Positions 6,071 to 10,750 of a DNA stretch of 10,750 bases are shown here, piece after piece. The DNA comes from Lachnospiraceae bacterium. Lineage in GTDB: Bacteria; Bacillota_A; Clostridia; Lachnospirales; Lachnospiraceae. The DNA is taken from positions 1-10,750 of the forward strand of contig VSNT01000125.1 of assembly GCA_009774465.1 (NCBI GenBank), in the 5' to 3' direction. Made by a program: the position numbers and the translations under genes. The first letter of the stretch is position 1; each line of letters starts with the position of its first letter. Under the pieces are notes generated by a model, which was not told the DNA's origin, did not search any database, and saw only the letters and a program-made list of their open reading frames with translations.

Positions 6071-6181
6071 ATGCTTTTTTTATAACAGAAATCGGTAAAA
6101 GGTAATATTATCTTTACTAAAATACATCTTTACTGTCATAATATATCTACTTTCCCCCGACAGATAAAAAAAATTGTCAAT

Positions 6182-6252
6182 GTCTGTTTTCTGCAAAATA
6201 TTATCATTTTCTGCTTAATATATTGCTAAACTGTCATTAAAGCAAGTAAAAT
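6182..6252 (+). promoter_or_regulatory. Promoter of the second alpha-CTD-like gene with paired LytTR-type boxes
   Basis: Two direct boxes on the plus strand, GTCTGTTTTCTGCAA (6182-6196) and TATCATTTTCTGCTT (6202-6216), are 20 bp apart and match the boxes of the minus-strand promoters. Then come TTGCTA (6223-6228), 18 bases, and TAAAAT (6247-6252). The distance from box to -10 is 30 rather than 28-29. The transcript would start about 16 bases before the ATG. This links the second, but not clearly the first, alpha-CTD-like gene to the Agr circuit. Confidence 0.6.
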
Positions 6253-6274
6253 AGAATGAAAAGGAGTTGAATGT

Positions 6275-7042
6275 ATGGATTTAAAAATAGATGATTTAAA
6301 AATTTCAGAATATACCAAGAACATTCTCCATGAACTGGGGTTTACAGAGGTTTCGGATCTTGAAGGTCTTGACTATATTTCTTTAACACAAAAATTTCCA
6401 TTTAAGCGCCACTATATCGCCTCTATCATTCAGGAACTTAATGCAGCCGGATATTTACTTCCCCCAGAAAATGCAGTAACAATTTATGACGTGCCAATGT
6501 CTCAAAGGCTTCTGCATATTCTTGAAAGGAATTATATTTTTTACTTATCTCAACTATCACTATGCTCTAAGGAAGAACATGCCCGTATGCGTAATCTCGG
6601 AGAACGGACAATGTTGGAAATGGAAGAAATATGCAAGGCGCATGGTATAGAATTGCGCTCTATACAAAGCATTAAAGAAAATATGGCTCCTTATGATTTA
6701 CATTTCCGTTCAATACATTTTGAGGGACTTTATAAATATAAGATTTCTACTTTTGATGAACTCAATAAGTTGACTACTCAGAATTTACATATGATATGCC
6801 AACAGGACTATAATGATACCATGAAAATGTATTTTATCCTAAAGGATAATGGGATCACTTTTCAAGCATGGGAAGATCAATATTTGTTTGAAATTTTATC
6901 AAGGAAAATTGCCAAAACATTAGACAGACGATACCGAATTTACACTGTCTCACAGCTATGCTCATGTGCTGAAATATTTATTGATAGTATGCCACCATCA
7001 TTATTGCCTAGTTTAAAAAAGGTGTTAGAAGATTATAGTTAA
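6275..7042 (+). CDS. Protein of four tandem RNA polymerase alpha-CTD-like modules (paralogue 2)
   Basis: This encodes 255 residues, colinear with the protein at 4943-5701 along its whole length (shared blocks: ELNA-GxLLPP, VxMSxRL, MRNLGERT/FRNLGEKT, EICKAHGIELRS/QICRAYHIEIRS, HICQEDY/MICQQDY, FEIL). Module 2 (70-128) is the closest to the alpha C-terminal domain, with Arg78, Asn107, Gly109, Arg111 and Glu115 at DNA-contact positions; the Asn268 position is His81 here. Modules 1 (5-63), 3 (139-197) and 4 (205-255) repeat the pattern 'helix, hydrophobic-x-x-L-x-x-L, helix-hairpin-helix, short helix'. The ATG has an ideal ribosome site, AAAAGGAG, 8 bases away. A role in binding AT-rich promoters or sigma/activator surfaces is inference. 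Convergent with the secreted-protein operon; a shared terminator lies between. Confidence 0.87.
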   Translation: MDLKIDDLKISEYTKNILHELGFTEVSDLEGLDYISLTQKFPFKRHYIASIIQELNAAGYLLPPENAVTIYDVPMSQRLLHILERNYIFYLSQLSLCSKEEHARMRNLGERTMLEMEEICKAHGIELRSIQSIKENMAPYDLHFRSIHFEGLYKYKISTFDELNKLTTQNLHMICQQDYNDTMKMYFILKDNGITFQAWEDQYLFEILSRKIAKTLDRRYRIYTVSQLCSCAEIFIDSMPPSLLPSLKKVLEDYS

Positions 7043-7106
7043 AGATTAAAATAACAAACGATAATTTTCGCATTACTCGAATTATTTTTATGTTGTGCAA
7101 TCAAAA

Positions 7107-7164
7107 TTAAAAAAATGATTAGCCGGAATCAGATTACTCACTGTTTCCCCTAATCATTTTTTAA
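7107..7164. terminator. Bidirectional terminator between convergent operons
   Basis: A 13-bp perfect stem (7110-7122 AAAAAATGATTAG with 7150-7162) has A6 on one side and T6 on the other, so it can work in both directions. Inside, GGAA (7125-7128) pairs with TTCC (7145-7148), lengthening the hairpin. It lies 67 bases after the alpha-CTD-like gene and 30 bases after the stop of the minus-strand operon. Confidence 0.85.
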
Positions 7165-7192
7165 TCAACCTGCCAACTAATATATTTATTAC

Positions 7193-7528
7193 TTACCTAA
7201 GTACACCATTAATTGTTAATTTTACCCCATCATATGTTTTTCTTAAAACGCTTTTATAAATTTCAACCTGATCTTCACTTATATCTTCATCAGTTATTAG
7301 CGATAGCTCTACTGAATACTGATCTTGTGCCTTATCATAACTTACTATCGCCTTTGCCGATTCAATCCCATTTATACCTGTAAAATCATCTTCGACTATT
7401 TGGCTAAGATATTCACTATATTCTTCCGCCTTACTCTGCTCACGTTTATTCGCAGAAACTTTATACAAAGAAACAGATATAAGGAATAAACACACTATTG
7501 CAGCCAGCGCTATAATATGCTTTTTCAT
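7193..7528 (-). CDS. Small membrane-anchored protein of unknown function
   Basis: This encodes 111 residues. Residues 4-22 (HIIALAAIVCLFLISVSLY) form one membrane helix or uncleaved signal anchor; no lipobox is apparent. The outer part (about 30-111) looks like a small alpha-beta domain: an acidic helix (KAEEYSEYLSQIVEDDF), GINGIESAKAIVSYD, a strand with alternating residues (YSVELSLIT), a helix and KLTINGVLR. This 'G-I-x-x-A-x-V-x-V' pattern resembles ring-building or spore-associated domains such as SpoIIIAG, but the resemblance is too weak to name. The start is 5 bases beyond the upstream gene's stop codon and has no ribosome site, so it probably relies on ribosomes finishing the upstream gene. 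It may bind or protect against the secreted partner. Confidence 0.75.
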   Translation of the reverse strand: MKKHIIALAAIVCLFLISVSLYKVSANKREQSKAEEYSEYLSQIVEDDFTGINGIESAKAIVSYDKAQDQYSVELSLITDEDISEDQVEIYKSVLRKTYDGVKLTINGVLR

Positions 7529-7533
7529 TTTTA

Positions 7534-8208
7534 TTATTGAATGCTAAAAGTTAATGTTTCATTAAAAGCGTGATAATCAGCCGCAAGCATGATTGAATAA
7601 GAAGAACCAAGAGATGTTAAGTTCAACCATAATGCATGATGATGTGGCAACGCTGACTTAGTATCATCCCATGAGCAAAGCCAAGCACTGTTCTTTTCGG
7701 TATAAGTACCTTTCAAATTTTGGATATATCCATCTATACCATTTTTATACCATGTACATTCCAGAGCAACAGTTGCCAGCAAAGTCTGTTTACCTAATAT
7801 TGTCTTATTAATTTCATAGTTTTGATATGAAGTCTCCCAGCTTGCTCTTGCTAAATTTGTTTCTGTTCTTGAACCGACACATTTTATAGAAATTACACCC
7901 TCATCATCCGATGCAATTACTACAGATTCGCCTTCTTTTAATTCAAACCGCTCACCTGACATCACCTGATCATACTTGTTTCTCTGTTCCTCTGTCATTT
8001 GCGACCTATCTATTGAAAATGTTGCTGTTCCGGCAGTTTCAGCAGTGCCTACCGTCTTATTATCATCCAACGATTCATTTGAAACATCTTCACTGACTGT
8101 TTCTGTTAACTCCTTCGCATAAACAGTGTTAGGTACAAGCATACTGCTCGCCATTCCAAAAGACAATGCGGTTGCTAATGCCATTGTCAAAATTTTTTTA
8201 ATCCTCAT
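7534..8208 (-). CDS. Secreted protein of unknown function under a LytTR-type promoter
   Basis: This encodes 224 residues from the ATG at 8206-8208 (AAAGGA, 10 bases upstream). A TTG-type start at 8277 would put the promoter -10 inside the gene and is rejected. The first 31 residues are a signal peptide: MRIKKI, a hydrophobic core, and the cut after TVYA. An acidic, Ser/Thr-rich linker (32-60) follows, then FSIDRSQMTEEQRNKYDQV and a beta-rich C-terminal domain (about 90-224) with three Cys (110, 151, 178), the short His run PHHHALW and many aromatic residues. The pattern suggests a secreted beta-sandwich protein, possibly a toxin, adhesin or bacteriocin-like protein; I recognise no family. Its partner gene is the next one downstream. 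Confidence 0.82.
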   Translation of the reverse strand: MRIKKILTMALATALSFGMASSMLVPNTVYAKELTETVSEDVSNESLDDNKTVGTAETAGTATFSIDRSQMTEEQRNKYDQVMSGERFELKEGESVVIASDDEGVISIKCVGSRTETNLARASWETSYQNYEINKTILGKQTLLATVALECTWYKNGIDGYIQNLKGTYTEKNSAWLCSWDDTKSALPHHHALWLNLTSLGSSYSIMLAADYHAFNETLTFSIQ

Positions 8209-8257
8209 TTTTAATCCATCCTTTCTTAATAAAAATACTAATTGGCTGTTACAATTG

Positions 8258-8327
8258 AATATACCATAAGCAAGCAAATCAGCAAATATCCCTTGCAGAA
8301 AGTGACCTGTTTTTGCAGAAAATGACC
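8258..8327 (-). promoter_or_regulatory. Promoter with paired LytTR-type boxes for the secreted protein at 7534-8208
   Basis: These are the clearest boxes in the window: GGTCATTTTCTGCAA (8313-8327) and GGTCACTTTCTGCAA (8293-8307) on the minus strand, 20 bp apart and differing at one base. After 29 bases comes TATATT (8258-8263). The leader to the ATG is about 45 bases. There is no -35 consensus. Confidence 0.75.
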
Positions 8328-8370
8328 GTAAAAATAAAATATCTTTATCTGATTTTCCAATGTAGACAAT

Positions 8371-8417
8371 ATTAAAAATTTAACGGGTAATAACCTAAAA
8401 ATTATTACCCGCTAAAT
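8371..8417 (-). terminator. Terminator of the 8518-9615 operon
   Basis: A long stem (8378-8393 with 8402-8417, GC-rich core CGGGTAATAA, one mismatch) is followed on the minus strand by an AATTTTTAAT tract. It lies 100 bases after the stop of the last gene. The stretch 8418-8517 holds only a 12-bp palindrome, AATCATATGATT (8427-8438), and nothing else I can identify. Confidence 0.75.
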
Positions 8418-8517
8418 AAACATAGAAATCATATGATTCTTCTGTCAGTCAGAACCAAGCTGCTCTCTCCTATGGAGTCCAAGTTTTCTTTTTCACCTAT
8501 GTTCAAGTGACCATGCC

Positions 8518-9063
8518 TTATTTATACTTACTATTTGAACTTGTCAAATTAAGATAAGTATCCATACTTTTCATCCAAAGCAACGATAAGTCAAACTTTC
8601 CTAATTTCTTTAGATCTTCTATGCTTTTTTTAAACATTGAGATAAAATCCCTTCTGTCATTAAGTCCCATATTACCAGCTTCAAGCGGCAAAGACGTAAA
8701 GCCACCTTGCTTTTCCACCTTGTAGTGTGCTTCCAATGCACGCATTTCAACTACTGTAGCGTTTGATGGATTAACATCGTTTATATAAATTTTTCTTTCA
8801 AATTCTTTTCCGTTTTCATCCACACCTTTAGCTAACACCACAGGATTTTCATCTGTTGATTCATCAGCATATTTAAGGCAATAAGAAAGACCTGTACCAT
8901 TACCTCCTGTCCACAACATATTATCTGTTGTGAATATCTGGTATACCTTTGGTGTTTCAGCCGCATGAAATGTCTTTTCCGCAGATGCAGGGGCTTTAAT
9001 ATTATTGCCTTTTTGTTGACCGTACAATGAAGATACAGTATTTAGACCAGAACCAATGTGCAT
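8518..9063 (-). CDS. Unknown 181-residue soluble protein, second gene of a LytTR-controlled operon
   Basis: The start ATG (9061-9063) has GGAGG 9 bases upstream. The protein begins MHIGSGLNTVSSLYGQQKG, a short polar segment with no signal peptide. Next is YQIFTTDNMLWTGGNGTG and a probable beta domain (about 40-100; YCLKYADES, PVVLAKGVDENGKEF, KIYINDVNPSNA). A helical C-terminal part follows (105-175; EMRALEAHYKVEK, DRRDFISMFKKSIEDLKKLGK, SLLWMKSMDTYL). I do not recognise the family. The short Gly/Leu/Ser start is loosely like that of the unknown protein at 653-1408, which also lacks a signal peptide and sits in a quorum-linked operon. It follows the secreted-protein gene by 57 bases with no terminator, so the two are probably co-transcribed. 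Confidence 0.75.
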   Translation of the reverse strand: MHIGSGLNTVSSLYGQQKGNNIKAPASAEKTFHAAETPKVYQIFTTDNMLWTGGNGTGLSYCLKYADESTDENPVVLAKGVDENGKEFERKIYINDVNPSNATVVEMRALEAHYKVEKQGGFTSLPLEAGNMGLNDRRDFISMFKKSIEDLKKLGKFDLSLLWMKSMDTYLNLTSSNSKYK

Positions 9064-9120
9064 ACTTCTGTTCCTCCAATCAGCTTAAAAGTTTCTCTAT
9101 ATGCCAGCCCACTTTCTGCC

Positions 9121-9615
9121 TTAACTTTTTTTGAATACACATGAAAAGGATTTCTCACCATATGGGAAATTGGTAGATCTAAATTTTGTGGCAAATGTAT
9201 AATTACCAGGTGCTGTTATTTTTCCGCAATCATACCAGTAATAAAAACCGTCCGCACCATTACCTGAAATTATAAACGGCTGCTGTTTAAACCACGAAAT
9301 ACTTCTACCGTTAAAGGTTGTAGTATCACTTCCGTAACCATAAACCTTAATGATGACACAATAGTTTCCATTATCTAACAAACCATGATCATAAAGTTCG
9401 ATTTTGGTTACTTGTGGAGCAGGACCATCACCAGACCACCACAAAGGGCTGATTCCATTGTCATTATCCTCCTCAATAGCCACCGTCATACCGTCAACCT
9501 TTGTCAGCTCCGGAACTTCACTTTCACTCTCTGCTGCAAACGCCACTGTACCCATCCCCATTAACATGGTTAAAGCCAATGCAAAAGCTACTACTTTTTT
9601 GATTTTCTTAAACAT
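9121..9615 (-). CDS. Secreted small beta-rich protein under a LytTR-type promoter
   Basis: This encodes 164 residues, ATG at 9613-9615 with AGGAGG 9 bases upstream. The signal peptide is classic: MFKKIKK, a hydrophobic stretch (VVAFALALTMLMGMG), and a cut after AFA (residue 27). An acidic linker (28-55) is followed by a compact domain with PLWWSGDGPAPQV, then alternating strands (YCVIIKVYGYG, SWFKQQPFIISG, GFYYWYDCGKI, GNYTFATKF, EKSFSCVFKKS). The domain has three cysteines (86, 130, 159) and is rich in Tyr/Trp/Phe, suggesting an immunoglobulin-like beta-sandwich. No family is recognised. Like the secreted protein at 7534-8208 it combines signal peptide, acidic linker and aromatic beta domain behind a LytTR-type promoter, so both may be quorum-induced exported effectors. 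Confidence 0.83.
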   Translation of the reverse strand: MFKKIKKVVAFALALTMLMGMGTVAFAAESESEVPELTKVDGMTVAIEEDNDNGISPLWWSGDGPAPQVTKIELYDHGLLDNGNYCVIIKVYGYGSDTTTFNGRSISWFKQQPFIISGNGADGFYYWYDCGKITAPGNYTFATKFRSTNFPYGEKSFSCVFKKS

Positions 9616-9750
9616 ACTGCAATTCCTCCTATTTCAATATCATTTTGTTGTTAAATACAGACCACCCTATAAACATATTCACAATTATTTTTACTACTCC
9701 TTTCCTCAATATTTAATATGCCATATAGAACAATCTATTGTACCTTCTTA

Positions 9751-9820
9751 AAAATAGCAGAAACTAAAACAAAAGAAAATATGCCTTGCAGAAAGTAGCC
9801 TGTTTTTGCAGAAAACGACC
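9751..9820 (-). promoter_or_regulatory. Promoter with paired LytTR-type boxes for the 8518-9615 operon
   Basis: On the minus strand GGTCGTTTTCTGCAA (9806-9820) and GGCTACTTTCTGCAA (9786-9800) are 20 bp apart. After 29 bases comes TATTTT (9751-9756). A third half-site-like AGTTTCTGC lies just before that hexamer (9757-9765). A TACAAT a little further downstream is another possible -10. The leader to the ATG is over 100 bases. Confidence 0.68.
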
Positions 9821-9828
9821 ATCAAAAC

Positions 9829-9875
9829 AAAAAATCCTCCTGAATCAAACCTAAGTTCAACTCAAGAGGACTTTT
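9829..9875 (-). terminator. Terminator of the DUF6674-like gene
   Basis: On the minus strand AAAAGTCCTCTTGA pairs with TCAGGAGGATTTTTT (9862-9875 with 9829-9843 on the plus strand), using two G-U pairs and ending in T6. It begins three bases after the stop codon of the gene at 9878. It shields the regulated operon downstream from conjugative-element transcription. Confidence 0.8.
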
Positions 9876-9877
9876 CC

Positions 9878-10726
9878 CTATCGGCTCTTTCCGTTCTTTA
9901 CAGGCACATTCTTTGTCGCTTTATCCGTTGCCATCGCTTTTGTTGTTTCCTGTTGGTGTGCCTCAAAAGCCTCTGCCCCATACTGGAACTCCGGCTCTGC
10001 CACTACCGCAAGTTCAACCGGATTAACAGCCTCCATGCTGTCAACGCTGCCTGTTTGTCGTTCTGCCTTATCCGTCTGGTACTGTTTCACGTCTGCGGCA
10101 AGCTGCTCTGTCTTTTCTATAGCGGCATCTGCACAGTTGAGGATACCGGACAGCAGCTTTCTCTTAGCCTGAAACGGCTTCTTTATCAGTTCTGTCTTTG
10201 AGAACTTCTTCTCCCCATACTCCTTTTCCGGTTTATCCGCAAATGTGCGGAACGTGTTGGCGATCTTCTGTCCGGCTTCCCTCATGCCTGTGCCGAAAGC
10301 GTCTATCTTTCCAATGCTCTTATCCACGTCTGCTATGGACTCCTGCACATTCTGGCGGATACCCTCTAATTTTTTCTTAATTCCAAGAAACTCCGCCATT
10401 TTGTTCAATGCAGCTTTCCCTTTATGCTTTGCCGCCGTCACGATTTCCCCTGCCTTTGCCTTGATCTCTGCCTTGACTTCAAACAGTTTTTCTTTCATGG
10501 CTTTGCAGTCCTGTTCCAGCTTGTTTACTGCCCTTTTGAGTGACTGTTTCAGCCCTTTCTCTGCCTCACGTTCTTCCATCTTATGAAGCTGGTCCTTTAC
10601 CGTCACAAGCTCCTCTAAGACCGAATCCATCTTTTTCTCCATGACATCAACATACGCTGCCATTTCAAAGATGCTGTTTGCAGCCTCTTTCATATTGTTT
10701 TTACGGAGCAAGTCGAGCAGCTCCAT
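9878..10726 (-). CDS. DUF6674-like coiled-coil protein of integrative conjugative elements
   Basis: This encodes 282 residues, ATG at 10724-10726 with AAAGGA 10 bases upstream. It opens MELLDLLRKNNMKEAANSIF, followed by long charged helices (about 25-165) predicted to be coiled coil, including MAEFLGIKKKLEGIRQNVQE and the block KIDAFGTGMREAGQKIANTF. A Lys-rich part and a disordered tail follow (215-282; Glu/Gln/Thr-rich, ending VPVKNGKSR). These blocks match what I know of the DUF6674 family of Lachnospiraceae conjugative elements, whose function is unknown. There is no membrane segment and no enzyme motif. Its base composition is clearly richer in G and C than everything to its left. It is read toward the regulated island and ends at a strong terminator, so it probably marks the element backbone and its upstream genes lie beyond base 10750. 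Confidence 0.8.
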   Translation of the reverse strand: MELLDLLRKNNMKEAANSIFEMAAYVDVMEKKMDSVLEELVTVKDQLHKMEEREAEKGLKQSLKRAVNKLEQDCKAMKEKLFEVKAEIKAKAGEIVTAAKHKGKAALNKMAEFLGIKKKLEGIRQNVQESIADVDKSIGKIDAFGTGMREAGQKIANTFRTFADKPEKEYGEKKFSKTELIKKPFQAKRKLLSGILNCADAAIEKTEQLAADVKQYQTDKAERQTGSVDSMEAVNPVELAVVAEPEFQYGAEAFEAHQQETTKAMATDKATKNVPVKNGKSR

Positions 10727-10750
10727 GAGATTTTTTTCCTTTGTGAGTTC

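Noticed and set aside
2425..9820. Dispersed TGCAGAAA repeats considered as CRISPR or transposon ends
   Set aside because: They occur as pairs at promoters with fixed distance to the -10, not as regular arrays with spacers and not at element ends.
9806..10586. Plus-strand frames opposite the DUF6674-like gene
   Set aside because: They read as Cys/Phe/Leu-rich antisense shadows of a lysine- and glutamate-rich coiled-coil gene.

Overview
The window looks like accessory DNA of a gut-type Lachnospiraceae bacterium (Clostridia). The genes are mostly AT-rich, with AGGAGG-type ribosome sites. The protein families seen (Agr quorum sensing, a Cys-rich CLI_3235-like peptide with an ACP-like partner, and a DUF6674-like conjugative-element protein) are typical of that group. 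The family names come from recognising motifs by eye; no search was run.

Layout from right to left, the direction in which most genes are read. (1) 9878-10726 is a more GC-rich, coiled-coil DUF6674-like gene of the kind carried by integrative conjugative elements, closed by a strong terminator. (2) 8518-9615 is an operon of one secreted protein and one unknown protein. (3) 7193-8208 is a second operon of a secreted protein and a small membrane-anchored protein. (4) 4943-7042 holds two plus-strand paralogues, each apparently built from four modules resembling the C-terminal domain of RNA polymerase alpha. A small XRE repressor lies between them on the minus strand. (5) 2508-4536 is agrA-agrC; agrA carries a one-base frameshift in an A5 tract. 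(6) 1636-2366 is agrB-agrD. (7) 1-1408 is a peptide-modification operon: an unknown protein, an ACP-like protein without the phosphopantetheine serine, a five-cysteine precursor peptide, a terminator or attenuator, and the first 18 codons of the next enzyme, probably a radical SAM maturase.

The main result is a repeated control element. Two 15-bp boxes close to GGTCAYTTTCTGCAA, set 20-21 bp apart, occur upstream of agrB, agrA, both secreted-protein operons and the second alpha-CTD-like gene. In the four minus-strand cases the distance from the box to the -10 hexamer is 28 or 29 bases. This is the layout expected for a LytTR regulator such as AgrA, so the window reads as a compact quorum-sensing regulon: AgrB and AgrD make a cyclic peptide, AgrC senses it, AgrA binds the boxes, and the outputs are the circuit itself, secreted proteins, an unusual transcription factor and possibly the peptide operon behind agrBD. 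In this sequence the receiver domain of AgrA is interrupted, so the circuit may be off, or the base call may be wrong.
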